Source: an uncultured Pelagibacteraceae bacterium
GTDB taxonomy: Bacteria; Pseudomonadota; Alphaproteobacteria; Pelagibacterales; Pelagibacteraceae
DNA: 59,496 bases
NCBI GenBank assembly: GCA_905616445.1
Contig: CAJQSV010000016.1
Location: 1 to 59,496 of the forward strand
Direction of reading: 5' to 3'
In this document: positions 45,922 to 55,512 of the stretch, one piece after another
Layout: each line of letters opens with the position of its first letter
How positions within the stretch are numbered: position 1 is the first letter of the stretch
Translations under genes and position numbers: made by a program
Notes under the pieces: model-generated
Database searches by the model: none
Told to the model about the DNA's origin: nothing
Seen by the model: the letters and a program-made list of their open reading frames with translations, nothing else

Positions 45922-47196
45922 ATGGAAATAAGCAAACCCATAAAAGAAAATACATACGCTATTTATGGACTTGGTTTGTCAGGAAAATCTGTACACAAAT
46001 TTTTAAAAAAAAGAAAAGTAAAAACAATTTATACGTGGGATGATAAAAATAATTCCCAAAATAAAAAGAAATTAAATTTTTTCCATAACGCACTTAATAG
46101 AGTTGATTATATTGTTGTAAGCCCAGGAATTAATATCAAAGCAACAAGATTTAAGACAATTTTATATAAAAATAGAAAAAAAATAATTACTGATTTAGAT
46201 TTATTTTATATGCAAAACCTTTCGGTAAAATCAATCGTTGTTACAGGAACCAATGGAAAGTCAACAACTTGTCAGTTAATGCAGCACGTCTTAAGATCAA
46301 ACAAAATAGATGCTCAACTTGGTGGAAATATTGGAAAACCTGTTCTAGATTTAAAGATAAAAAAAAAATCTATAGTAATTATTGAAGCTTCCTCATTCCA
46401 ATTATTTTACACAAAGTTTATAAAACCTACATTTGCAGTAATTTTAAATATTTCTAAAGATCACTTAGATTGGCACGGTACTATTCAAAATTATAAAAAT
46501 TCTAAATTTAATATATTTTCAAAACAAGACAATCAAGATTATGCCTTATTAAACAATCAAGAACTTATTAAACTATTTAGAAAAAAAAAATTTTTAAGCA
46601 AATTAAAAAAAATACAGGGTAATACTTTAGAAAAATATATAAAAAATAAATATTTACTTTCTAAACCTAATCTAGAAAATGTATCTTTTGTGTACGAGTT
46701 ATCAAATATTTTTAAAATAAAAAAAAAAATTATTTTAAAAGCATTTAATACATTTAAAGGTCTTCCACACAGAAATGAAATTTTTTATCACAAACGTGGA
46801 GCAACATTTGTTAACGACTCCAAAGCTACTAGCTTTGAGGCCGCTCAACATGCTTTAAAAAATAATAAAAATATTTTTTGGATTGTAGGCGGTCTTCCTA
46901 AATTAGGTGACAAATTTAATCTTAAGAGTGTAAGAAAAAATATTATAAAATCATATATTATCGGCAAACACATAAATTACTTTAAGAAACAAATAGAAAA
47001 ATCTATAAAATACAAAATATCCTTTAATTTAAAAGAAGCGTTGGAAGATATTTTTCAAGATTTGCAATTGTACAAGAAAATAAAAGCTACTGTTCTTCTA
47101 AGTCCAGCCAGTGCTTCTTATGATCAGTTTAATAATTTTGTTGAAAGAGGAAATCAATTTAAAAAATTAACATTAAAATATGCTAAAAAATTTTAA
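45922..47196 (+). CDS. murD: UDP-N-acetylmuramoylalanine-D-glutamate ligase
   Basis: It adds D-Glu to UDP-MurNAc-L-Ala. The N-terminal IYGLGLSGKSVHKFL loop, VSPGI, ATP loop VTGTNGKSTT (near residue 110), ISKDHLDWHG and the late VNDSKATSFEAA and LLSPASASYDQF segments are all in order. Length is 424 residues. It overlaps ftsW by 17 bases. Confidence 0.95.
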   Translation: MEISKPIKENTYAIYGLGLSGKSVHKFLKKRKVKTIYTWDDKNNSQNKKKLNFFHNALNRVDYIVVSPGINIKATRFKTILYKNRKKIITDLDLFYMQNLSVKSIVVTGTNGKSTTCQLMQHVLRSNKIDAQLGGNIGKPVLDLKIKKKSIVIIEASSFQLFYTKFIKPTFAVILNISKDHLDWHGTIQNYKNSKFNIFSKQDNQDYALLNNQELIKLFRKKKFLSKLKKIQGNTLEKYIKNKYLLSKPNLENVSFVYELSNIFKIKKKIILKAFNTFKGLPHRNEIFYHKRGATFVNDSKATSFEAAQHALKNNKNIFWIVGGLPKLGDKFNLKSVRKNIIKSYIIGKHINYFKKQIEKSIKYKISFNLKEALEDIFQDLQLYKKIKATVLLSPASASYDQFNNFVERGNQFKKLTLKYAKKF

Positions 47197-48307
47197 TATT
47201 CATTACAAAAATTATTGGAAAGAAATAGATAAAACTATATTTTTAAGTTTTTTATTGCTATTTATTTTAGGAGTTTTTTTTTCTTTTGCTTCCACTTCTT
47301 CATTGGCTGGTGAAAAGTTAAATAAAGACTATTATTTTTTTTTCTCTAAACATTTAATATTTTCTATTTCTTCTATTTTTCTAATGCTTACAATTTCTTG
47401 TCTTGAACTAAATTTTTTAAAAAAAATATTAATTCCTATTTTTTTAGTATTATTAATTACATTATTTCTAGTATTGTTTTTTGGAGTGGAGGTAAAAGGC
47501 TCAAAGAGATGGTTAAATTTATTTTTTTTTAGATTTCAGCCTATAGAGTTTTTAAAACCTTTTTTTATTGTAATAATTGCAAAAATTTTATCTAAAGAAA
47601 ATTTTATTACTACAAATATTTCTTATTTTTTTAGTTTTTTATGCTTAATTATACCCTGTGCGATACTTTTAAATCAACCAGACGTAGGCCAAACTATTCT
47701 ATTAGTTTTATCTTGGGCTGCCATAGTTTTTGTTTCAGGAATAAAATTAATTTTTATATTTAGTTTTTTTAGCGTAGTTTGTCTTTCTATTGTATGTTTG
47801 TTATTTATTTTTCCAGATAAATTTGCTTATGTTCTTCAAAGAATAGAAGTTTTCTTTGACCCATCAAAAGGTGACCGTGGTCAATCTGATAAAGCGTTAG
47901 AAGCAATCAAAGAAGGTGGCCTAACAGGCCAGGGCATGGGCGAAGGTATTCTAAAATATAGAGTTCCAGAGGCGCACACAGATTACATTATATCTGTTAT
48001 TGCCGAGGAATTTGGTTCAATCATCTCAATATTCTTAATTTGTATTTTCTTATATATAGCATTTAGAGTTATTAAATTTGCACTACAAAATGGTGATAAA
48101 TTTATAAAAATTTCTCTTTGTGGACTTTCTAGTCTTTTAATTTTTCAAACTTTTATTCATATCGGGGTAAATACAAGGTTGCTACCTACAACAGGCATGA
48201 CATTGCCCTTTTTAAGTTACGGAGGATCGTCAATGTTTGGTAGTGCTATGCTTGCTGGTATGATTATAAATTTAACAAAAAATAAGATTAATAATGAAAA
48301 TTTTTAA
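47180..48307 (+). CDS. ftsW: Septal peptidoglycan polymerase FtsW (SEDS family)
   Basis: This SEDS-family glycosyltransferase works with FtsI at the septum. About ten transmembrane helices are seen, with GSKRWLN, the large outer loop containing GLTGQGMGEG and AHTDYIISVIAEEFG, and a final LPFLSYGGSSM. Length is 375 residues. It overlaps murG by 14 bases. Confidence 0.95.
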   Translation: MLKNFNIHYKNYWKEIDKTIFLSFLLLFILGVFFSFASTSSLAGEKLNKDYYFFFSKHLIFSISSIFLMLTISCLELNFLKKILIPIFLVLLITLFLVLFFGVEVKGSKRWLNLFFFRFQPIEFLKPFFIVIIAKILSKENFITTNISYFFSFLCLIIPCAILLNQPDVGQTILLVLSWAAIVFVSGIKLIFIFSFFSVVCLSIVCLLFIFPDKFAYVLQRIEVFFDPSKGDRGQSDKALEAIKEGGLTGQGMGEGILKYRVPEAHTDYIISVIAEEFGSIISIFLICIFLYIAFRVIKFALQNGDKFIKISLCGLSSLLIFQTFIHIGVNTRLLPTTGMTLPFLSYGGSSMFGSAMLAGMIINLTKNKINNENF

Positions 48308-49388
48308 AAATAATAAAATATTAATTGCAACTGGGGGCACAGGGGGACATGTATTTCCAGCCTACAGTTTAGCAAAAAATTTAATTAAAAATAACTATGA
48401 AGTAAAGATTGTAACAGATCAAAGAGGCTTTAAATTTTTAGGAAAATACAAAGATGTAAAACTTATTATAAATAATTCTACAACAATATTTAAAAAAAAA
48501 ATTATTAATATTATTTTCTCAATTTTTATTATTTGTTTTTCATATTTTAAATCTTTGTTTATTTTATATAGAGCTCAGCCTTCATTAGTTTTTGGTATGG
48601 GTGGGCATGCTTCATTTCCTTTTTGTTTAGCAGCAAAAACACTAAATATACCATTTATCATTTATGAAAATAATCTTTTATTAGGTAAAAGTAATCGAAT
48701 TTTAATGCCCTTAGCTTCTAAAATCTTTCTTGCATACAAAGATGTTGAAGGTATTAAAGAAAAATTTAAAACCAAAGTAGTTATTACAGGAAATATAATA
48801 AGAGAAGAAATATTAAATTTTAATAAAAAAAAATATTTATCAGAAGAATTAAATATTTTAGTTTTAGGAGGAAGCCAAGCAGCAAAATCATTTGGTGAAT
48901 TTTTACCTAAAATATTTAAACAATGTATTGAAGAAAATATAAAAATAAAAGTATTTCAACAATGTATTGAGTCACAAAAAAATAAACTTGAAGAAGAGTA
49001 TAAAAATTTAGATATTAGTTTTGAATTGTTTAATTTTACAAATAATATTTTAGAATATTTTTCTAAATCTCAATTAACCATAACAAGATCAGGGTCTTCA
49101 GTAACTGCAGAACTTATTAATTGCAAAATACCTTTTATTTCGATTCCTTATCCTTATTCAGCAGACGGGCATCAAGATAAAAATGCGACTTATTTCGAAA
49201 AAAAAGGGTACAGTTTTTCGATTAAAGAAAATGAAGTTAATGAAAAGCTATTCCCTTTGATTAAATCAATTTATAAAGATAAAGAAATATTAAATAAAAT
49301 AATAGAAAAACAAAAAAATCACTCTGACATAGAGGTGTTTTTTAAAATTAATAATGAAGTAAAAAATTTAATTTATGAAAAAAATTAA
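48294..49388 (+). CDS. murG: UDP-GlcNAc:lipid I N-acetylglucosaminyltransferase
   Basis: This GT28 enzyme makes lipid II at the inner face of the membrane. The N-terminal IATGGTGGHVFPAYSLA loop, FGMGGHASFP, the NNLLLGKSNRIL segment and the C-terminal TRSGSSVTAELINCKIPFISIPYP donor-binding region are clear. Length is 364 residues. It overlaps both ftsW and murC by exactly 14 bases. Confidence 0.95.
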   Translation: MKIFKNNKILIATGGTGGHVFPAYSLAKNLIKNNYEVKIVTDQRGFKFLGKYKDVKLIINNSTTIFKKKIINIIFSIFIICFSYFKSLFILYRAQPSLVFGMGGHASFPFCLAAKTLNIPFIIYENNLLLGKSNRILMPLASKIFLAYKDVEGIKEKFKTKVVITGNIIREEILNFNKKKYLSEELNILVLGGSQAAKSFGEFLPKIFKQCIEENIKIKVFQQCIESQKNKLEEEYKNLDISFELFNFTNNILEYFSKSQLTITRSGSSVTAELINCKIPFISIPYPYSADGHQDKNATYFEKKGYSFSIKENEVNEKLFPLIKSIYKDKEILNKIIEKQKNHSDIEVFFKINNEVKNLIYEKN

Positions 49389-50772
49389 ACTAGGAAAACA
49401 AGACGTTATTCATTTTATAGGCATTGGGGGCATAGGTATGAGCGGGTTAGCCCAAATTATGAAAACAATGGGCTTTAAAGTTCAAGGTAGCGATGTCAAT
49501 AAAAATAAAAATACAGACAACTGTAAAAAGTTAGGTATTAAAATTTTAATTGGCCATAACAAAAAAAATGTTAACAAAGTAACTATTGTCGTGAAGTCTT
49601 CAGCTATCAAACCGAATAATCTTGAATTAGTTGAGTTCAAAAAAAAAAATATGCCAATTTATGATCGAATTGAAATGCTTGCGAATATTATTGATCTTAA
49701 AAAAAATATTATTATTACAGGATCTCATGGCAAGACAACCACAACTTCTCTCGTTGCGAAAATAATTTCAACAGCAAAATTAGACCCTACTATTATTAAC
49801 GGAGGTGTAATCAATTCATTAAAAAATAATGCAAAATTAGGTCAAGGAGAGTGGGCCATTGTGGAAGCCGATGAGTCAGACGGAAGTTTTTTAAAAGTGC
49901 CAATAAATTATTCAATTGTGACTAATGTTGATAAAGAACATTTAGATTATTATAAAAATTTTAATAGATTAATAGAAGCGTTTAAGGCATTTATCGAAAA
50001 AACACCTCCAATAGGTAAATCTTTTTTGTGTCTAGATGATTTAAATTTAAAACAAATAATAAAAAAATTAAAAACCAAAAACTATTACACCTATGGTTTT
50101 CACAAAGATGCAAATTATCAAATCTGCAACGTAAAATATGAAATTGATCATACAAAATTTGATTTAAAAGTTAAAAATGTTGGTTTTAAAAAATTATATA
50201 TTAAAAATATTTTATTAAATTTGATTGGTAAGTATAATGTTCTTAACGCTGTCGCTGCAATAGGGCTGTGTTTAAATTTAGGTTTAAATGCAAATATAAT
50301 TAAAAAAGCCTTAAAAAATTTTTCAGGGGTCCAAAGAAGGTTAACAAAAGTATTTAAAAAAAATAAAATAGAATTTTATGATGACTACGCCCATCATCCT
50401 ACGGAAATAAAGTCTGTATTAGAAGGCGTGAAAAAAGTTTCATCAAAAAGAAAAATTATTGCTGTATTTCAACCTCATAGATACTCTAGAATCAAAAGTT
50501 TAAAATCAGAATTTGCATCGTGTTTTAAAAGTTCAAACCAAGTAATACTCTGTCCAGTGTACGCCGCAGGTGAAGCAGTCGATCGGAAATATAACAATAA
50601 AAGATTTGCTAAATTAATATCAAAATTTTCTAAAACTCAAGTAATTTTAATAGAGAATGAAAATGATTTAAGCAAATATTTTAAAAAAAATTTAATTATG
50701 GATGAGGTTGTTATAGGCATGGGGGCGGGCTCAATATCTAAGTGGATGCACAACCTAAAAAATATTTTATGA
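49375..50772 (+). CDS. murC: UDP-N-acetylmuramate-L-alanine ligase
   Basis: It starts the stem peptide by adding L-Ala. FIGIGGIGMSGLAQIM at the N-terminus, ATP loop ITGSHGKTTTTSL (near residue 115), VEADESDGSF and DDYAHHPTEI are all typical. Length is 465 residues. The stop overlaps the murB ATG by 4 bases. Confidence 0.96.
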   Translation: MKKIKLGKQDVIHFIGIGGIGMSGLAQIMKTMGFKVQGSDVNKNKNTDNCKKLGIKILIGHNKKNVNKVTIVVKSSAIKPNNLELVEFKKKNMPIYDRIEMLANIIDLKKNIIITGSHGKTTTTSLVAKIISTAKLDPTIINGGVINSLKNNAKLGQGEWAIVEADESDGSFLKVPINYSIVTNVDKEHLDYYKNFNRLIEAFKAFIEKTPPIGKSFLCLDDLNLKQIIKKLKTKNYYTYGFHKDANYQICNVKYEIDHTKFDLKVKNVGFKKLYIKNILLNLIGKYNVLNAVAAIGLCLNLGLNANIIKKALKNFSGVQRRLTKVFKKNKIEFYDDYAHHPTEIKSVLEGVKKVSSKRKIIAVFQPHRYSRIKSLKSEFASCFKSSNQVILCPVYAAGEAVDRKYNNKRFAKLISKFSKTQVILIENENDLSKYFKKNLIMDEVVIGMGAGSISKWMHNLKNIL

Positions 50773-51671
50773 AACTAATATCGAAAGAAATAGAATTTAA
50801 GTACGGAAAAAAAATTTTATTTAATGAAAAATTATCTAACTATAGCTGGTTTAATCTCGGAGGACCTTCTGACGTTCTTTTTAAACCAAGCAATGTAGAA
50901 GACATAATTTTTTTTTTTAAAAATGTAAAACCAAAAAAAATTATTATTTTAGGAGCTGGATCAAATACTTTAATAAGAGACGGTGGTGTCAAAGGAGTTA
51001 CAATAAAGCTAGGTTCTCAATTTTCTTATTTAAATTTACCATCCTCTAACATTATAGAAACAGGAGCGGCAACTTTAGACAAAAAAATAGCTGATTTTGC
51101 ATTGGAAAATTCATTAACTGGACTAGAGTTTTTGGCATGTATTCCTGGCTCAATTGGAGGGGCTATAAGAATGAATAGTGGATGCTATGGTGAGAATATT
51201 TCACAAATTCTTTATTCTATTAATGTTATTGATATTTTCGGAAACAAAAAAGAAATTCCGGCCTCTGATATTAAGTTTCATTACAGAGATAGTAATTTAA
51301 ATCAAAATCTAATAATTACCAGTGTAAAATTACAAGGTAAAGTTTTTCCAAAAGAGCTAATTCAAAAAAAACAACAGGACTTAATTGAGAAAAAAAAAAA
51401 TTCTCAACCTAGTCAAATAAAAACTTGTGGAAGTACTTTTAAGAATACAGAAAATAAAAAAGCATGGGAATTAATTAAGGAATCAAATTGTGAAAATTAT
51501 CAAATAGGCAGCGCTAAAATATCAAAGAAACACTGTAATTTTTTTGTTAATGAAGGTAAAGCAACCGCGAAAGAATTAGAAGATTTAATTAATAAAGTTA
51601 AAGAAACAGTATATCAAAAAACTAACATCAACTTAGAATTAGAAATTAGAATAATTGGCCACAATATTTAA
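50769..51671 (+). CDS. murB: UDP-N-acetylenolpyruvoylglucosamine reductase
   Basis: This flavoenzyme completes UDP-MurNAc. FAD-binding GAGSNTLIRDGGVKG and IPGSIGGAIRMNSGCYG are present. The late motif reads KTCGSTFKNT where GGSTFKNP is usual, a mild variation. The size (300 residues) and lack of an inserted Tyr loop point to the type II MurB form. I chose ATG 50769 (MKLISKEIEFKYG), which overlaps the murC stop. Confidence 0.94.
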   Translation: MKLISKEIEFKYGKKILFNEKLSNYSWFNLGGPSDVLFKPSNVEDIIFFFKNVKPKKIIILGAGSNTLIRDGGVKGVTIKLGSQFSYLNLPSSNIIETGAATLDKKIADFALENSLTGLEFLACIPGSIGGAIRMNSGCYGENISQILYSINVIDIFGNKKEIPASDIKFHYRDSNLNQNLIITSVKLQGKVFPKELIQKKQQDLIEKKKNSQPSQIKTCGSTFKNTENKKAWELIKESNCENYQIGSAKISKKHCNFFVNEGKATAKELEDLINKVKETVYQKTNINLELEIRIIGHNI

Positions 51672-51675
51672 AAAA

Positions 51676-52611
51676 ATGAAACAGAAAACAGTTTTAGTTG
51701 TACAAGGCGGAACCTCAAGTGAAAGAGAGGTAAGTTTAAATTCAAGTAAAGCATGCACCAAAGCATTAAAAAAATTAAAATATAAAGTTATAACGTTTGA
51801 CCCTGCCAAAAAGCATTTAAGTAAAATTAAACAATATAAAAAGAAAGTTAATCTCATCTTCAATTCTTTACACGGTAGTGACGGAGAAGACGGGACAGTC
51901 CAAAGTTATTTTGAGTATTTTAAAATACCTTATACGCACTCGGGTATAATTTCTTCAATGAATGCAATGGATAAAATTATTTCAAAGAAAATTTTTAAAA
52001 AAAGCAATCTTTTAACCCCAAATTATATTGCTTTAAATTCAGTTAATTATTTAAAATATTTAAAAGAAAAATTTTCAAGAAATTTTAATTTTAATTATCC
52101 AGTGGTGGTCAAGCCCTCTAACGAAGGGTCTAGTATTGGTGTGGAAATCTGTAAAAATTTTAATCAATTAAAAATATCTGTAGTTAAACTATTAAAAAAT
52201 TACAAAACTTTAATCGTAGAGAATTATATTGCAGGCCAAGAAATTCAAGTTGCAGTTATTAATGGTAAAGCCCTAGGAGCAATTGAACTAAAACCCAAAA
52301 GAAAATTTTACGATTATAAAGCCAAATATTCTAAGTCCGCTCTCACAAAACACATTATGCCAGCTAATATAAATAAAAATAATTATAATGCTGTTTTAAA
52401 ACTAGCTGAAAAAGCACATAAAGCTATGAACTGCAAAGGTGTAACTCGATCTGACTTTAAATTAATTAATAATAAGTTTTATTTATTAGAAATAAACACT
52501 CAGCCAGGAATGACAAATCTATCCTTAGTACCTGAAATAGCAAAATATGTAGGAATGACGTTTAAAGAACTTGTAAAAAAAATTGTTGATGACGCAAGTG
52601 TTAATAAATGA
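51676..52611 (+). CDS. ddl: D-alanine-D-alanine ligase
   Basis: This ATP-grasp enzyme makes the D-Ala-D-Ala dipeptide used by the MurF half of the fusion. VVQGGTSSEREVSLNS, NSLHGSDGEDGTVQ, VVKPSNEGSSIGVEI and LEINTQPGMTNLSLVP give the standard order. I chose ATG 51676 (311 residues), 4 bases after murB. A start 21 bases upstream would overlap murB and adds an unlikely segment. Confidence 0.95.
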   Translation: MKQKTVLVVQGGTSSEREVSLNSSKACTKALKKLKYKVITFDPAKKHLSKIKQYKKKVNLIFNSLHGSDGEDGTVQSYFEYFKIPYTHSGIISSMNAMDKIISKKIFKKSNLLTPNYIALNSVNYLKYLKEKFSRNFNFNYPVVVKPSNEGSSIGVEICKNFNQLKISVVKLLKNYKTLIVENYIAGQEIQVAVINGKALGAIELKPKRKFYDYKAKYSKSALTKHIMPANINKNNYNAVLKLAEKAHKAMNCKGVTRSDFKLINNKFYLLEINTQPGMTNLSLVPEIAKYVGMTFKELVKKIVDDASVNK

Positions 52612-53276
52612 AAAAACCTTTAAAAATATATTTTCTTATATTTATTTTTTTTATTTTTTCCACTTACAATATCAAGCATGATGAAAAAAGTATTAGTATT
52701 TTTTTTCCTATAAAAGAAATTTTAATAGATAATAACGTAGGTGCTAATTTTTTGGAATTAAAAAATGATTTTAGTTTTTTAATGAACACAAATTTGTTTT
52801 TTTTGAACAAAGAAAAAATTTTAAAAATTGTAAATAAACATGACTTTATATCAAATATTCAATTAAAGAAAAAATACCCAAACACTTTAAACGTTTCTAT
52901 AGTTGAAAAAACACCAGTCGCAACACAGATAATAAATAAAAAAAAATTTTATATAACAAAAGACAATGAAAAAATAAATTTTATTGATCTTAAAATATAT
53001 GAAGATTTACCTTCAATTTTTGGTAAGTACAAAAATTTTAATATTTTTTATAGTGATTTAGAAAAAAATAACTTTAAAATAAATAGAATTAAAGCTTTTT
53101 ACTATTTTGATGTTGGTAGATGGGATATTGTTCTTAAAAATGAAAAAGTTATTAAACTTCCAGAAAAAAATTATTTAGATCTTTTATTAAAAATTAATTT
53201 AATGTTAGATGACAATAATTTTTCTCAGTACAAGGTTTTTGATTTTAGGATAAAAGATCAATTAATTTTACAGTAA
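52608..53276 (+). CDS. ftsQ: Cell division protein FtsQ
   Basis: This 222-residue bitopic membrane protein has one transmembrane helix (about 6-22), then a POTRA-like domain (about residues 35-95, with the INL-type stretch ISNIQLKKKYPNTLNVSIVEKTPVA) and a beta domain. The POTRA segment supports FtsQ/DivIB. It is shorter than most alphaproteobacterial FtsQ proteins, mainly in the cytoplasmic N-terminus. It sits between ddl and ftsA, the usual place. Confidence 0.85.
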   Translation: MKKPLKIYFLIFIFFIFSTYNIKHDEKSISIFFPIKEILIDNNVGANFLELKNDFSFLMNTNLFFLNKEKILKIVNKHDFISNIQLKKKYPNTLNVSIVEKTPVATQIINKKKFYITKDNEKINFIDLKIYEDLPSIFGKYKNFNIFYSDLEKNNFKINRIKAFYYFDVGRWDIVLKNEKVIKLPEKNYLDLLLKINLMLDDNNFSQYKVFDFRIKDQLILQ

Positions 53277-53277
53277 C

Positions 53278-54477
53278 ATGCAATTAAACGAACCTTATTT
53301 GATCATAGACATAGATGGTGAAAAAGTAATATTTTTTGTTGTATTATTTAACGAAAAAAAAAATTTTAAGGTATTAAAAAAAATTATTTTAGAAACAACA
53401 GGAATTCAAAATGGTCGTGTAATCAATATTGAAACTTTTAGTCAATTACTTAAACAGACTATTAATTCTATTGAAGACGATATAAATTTTTTCTTTTCCA
53501 ATGTAGCTATAGTGATTAATCCAAATAAAATTAATTGCTTAAATGTTAGCGGTTATAAAAAATTAAATGGATCACAAATAACAAATGATGACATAGGTTA
53601 TATTTTAAACGATATAAAAAAAATTATCTTAGAAAGCGAAAACAATGATTATTTAGTTCATCTTTTTAACTCAAATTTTTCACTAGATAGCGACAACTTA
53701 GAAAATTTACCTATCGGTTTATTTGGCGAGTTTTACAACCAAAACATGACCTTTTTTTTAGTAAATAAAAATATTATTAAAAATATAAAATCAGTTTTTA
53801 ATAATTGCGGATTAAATATAGAAAAAATAATTTTAAAAACTTTTGCTGAAGGAATTAATCTTTTATCAAATAATCAATCAGATAAAAATTTTACAATCAT
53901 CAGATTGCAAAAAAATAGAATTAGCGTTTCTTTATTTAAAAATAAATCATATGTTTTTACTGAAAGTTTTAACTTTGGCTTTAATTTAATTATTAGAGAT
54001 ATATCTAAATTATGTTCCCTTAAAATCGAAGAAGTGGAGAATTTAATGAAAAAAATCGAATTAAAAAATGTTATCAAAAACAACAATGAGACTTATTTAG
54101 AAAATTCTTTTTTTTATGTTTCACCTTATAGAAAAATAAAATATCAATTAATTTTAGATATAATTACAGCACGCATAGAAGAGTTGTTTGAGATTTGTTA
54201 CAAAAAAAATACAAACATCAAGAACCTAAAAAACAGCGATACAATCTATATTTACGTAGATTCATCTGAATATTATAAAAATATTCAATATGTTCTAGAA
54301 AACGGCAAATATACCTCTTTAGAATGCATCTTTAATAGTAACATTGAACAGAATTTCCTAGGAGGAGTTAATGGAGCCTGTGAACTCATTGGTAAAGGCT
54401 GGGAAAAAGAAGCAATTCCAATATCCCATAAAAAAAAATCAATAATTTCTGATTTTTTTTCAAGGTTGTTTAGCTAA
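53278..54477 (+). CDS. ftsA: FtsA, strongly diverged, with lost nucleotide-binding motifs
   Basis: The 399 residues fit FtsA in length, position (after ftsQ) and layout: an N-terminal actin-like strand (LIIDIDGEKV at 8-17), the 1C domain with GRVINIETFSQLLKQTINSIED and LENLPIGLFGEF, and a C-terminal linker with an amphipathic helix (KKKSIISDFFSRLFS, 385-399) for membrane binding. The second phosphate loop, normally DIGGGT, reads RLQKNR at 209-214, and the adenosine loop (usually TGGA) reads YVDSSE near 326-331. So ATP binding in the usual way is unlikely. Confidence 0.8.
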   Translation: MQLNEPYLIIDIDGEKVIFFVVLFNEKKNFKVLKKIILETTGIQNGRVINIETFSQLLKQTINSIEDDINFFFSNVAIVINPNKINCLNVSGYKKLNGSQITNDDIGYILNDIKKIILESENNDYLVHLFNSNFSLDSDNLENLPIGLFGEFYNQNMTFFLVNKNIIKNIKSVFNNCGLNIEKIILKTFAEGINLLSNNQSDKNFTIIRLQKNRISVSLFKNKSYVFTESFNFGFNLIIRDISKLCSLKIEEVENLMKKIELKNVIKNNNETYLENSFFYVSPYRKIKYQLILDIITARIEELFEICYKKNTNIKNLKNSDTIYIYVDSSEYYKNIQYVLENGKYTSLECIFNSNIEQNFLGGVNGACELIGKGWEKEAIPISHKKKSIISDFFSRLFS

Positions 54478-54509
54478 TTTTTAGTATTTTTTGGAAACAT
54501 TAGTTGTTT

Positions 54510-54537
54510 TAGACATACCATCATTGTTTCGTATAAG
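54510..54537 (+). promoter_or_regulatory. lpxC promoter, apparently leaderless
   Basis: TAGACA (54510-54515), 16-base spacer, TATAAG (54532-54537). Each matches consensus at 5 of 6 positions. The start would be at about 54543-54544, which is the first base of the lpxC ATG. It lies in the only gap (66 bases) between ftsA and lpxC, where ftsZ is found in other alphaproteobacteria. Confidence 0.42.
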
Positions 54538-54543
54538 TGTCAC

Positions 54544-55470
54544 ATGTTGGATTTATTTCAAAAAACAATTTCAAAACAAACAGAATTCAAAGGAATAGGA
54601 TTACACAATGGGCTAGAAAGTGTAATTAAAATAATTCCAGCTGATGAAAATTTTGGAATAGTTTTTAAAAGAACTGATCTTGAGCTAAACAATATTGTAA
54701 AAGCGAATTTTGAAAACGTTTCTTCAGCCAAGCTTTGCACAACAATTCAAAATAGTTTTAATATCAGTATATCAACGGTCGAGCACTTGCTGGCAGCACT
54801 TTATATAACAGGCATTGATAACGCATTGATAGAAATAAATGCTTCTGAAGTTCCAATTATGGATGGTTCTTCTAAAGAATTTGTTGAAACTATTTTAAAA
54901 ATTGGAGTTAAAAAACAAAATTCAAAAAGAAAATATTTAAAAATCTTAAAAAAATTTGAATTTAAAGAAAATGAAAAATTTATTTCTATAGAACCAAATG
55001 AGAATAGTTTAAATGTTGATTTTCAATTAGTCTACTCTAACAATGTGATTGGTAAACAAAAAAATAAAATTAATTTTTCTGATAAAGATTTATCTAATGT
55101 TTACACATCAAGAACATTCTGTTTATATGAAGATATTGAACAAATACGTAAAATTGGTTTAGCTAAAGGAGGATCTTTAGATAATGCAATAGTCATAAAA
55201 GACAATGAAATTTTAAATTCTACAGGACTCAGAAATAACAAAGAATTTGTTAATCATAAAATTTTAGACTTAGCTGGCGATTTTTTATTATCAGGTTCCA
55301 GAATTTTAGGTAGTGTAACTTGTATTCAAGGAGGTCACAGCTTAAGCAATTTATTTCTAAGGACTTTATTAAAAGATAAATCAAATTATTCTATAATTGA
55401 AATAGAGGAATCTAAAACTATAGAATCATATTTTAAAACACCAACAAACAAGCTAGCGGTTAATGCTTAA
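54544..55470 (+). CDS. lpxC: UDP-3-O-acyl-N-acetylglucosamine deacetylase
   Basis: This zinc enzyme makes the first committed step of lipid A synthesis, so the cell has a lipid A outer membrane. The zinc ligands are seen in STVEHLLAALY, and in HKILDLAGDFLLSG (His and Asp); the catalytic His is in GGHSLSN. FKGIGLHNG near the start is typical. Length is 308 residues. Start ATG 54544 fits family start and the promoter. Confidence 0.96.
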   Translation: MLDLFQKTISKQTEFKGIGLHNGLESVIKIIPADENFGIVFKRTDLELNNIVKANFENVSSAKLCTTIQNSFNISISTVEHLLAALYITGIDNALIEINASEVPIMDGSSKEFVETILKIGVKKQNSKRKYLKILKKFEFKENEKFISIEPNENSLNVDFQLVYSNNVIGKQKNKINFSDKDLSNVYTSRTFCLYEDIEQIRKIGLAKGGSLDNAIVIKDNEILNSTGLRNNKEFVNHKILDLAGDFLLSGSRILGSVTCIQGGHSLSNLFLRTLLKDKSNYSIIEIEESKTIESYFKTPTNKLAVNA

Positions 55471-55512
55471 GATTTTTTAGAAATTTACCTAGTTAATTTA
55501 ATTTAATTTGAT

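Noticed and set aside
55490-55510. TTTAA tandem units before bamD
   Set aside because: Three units of simple A/T sequence, no evidence of function.
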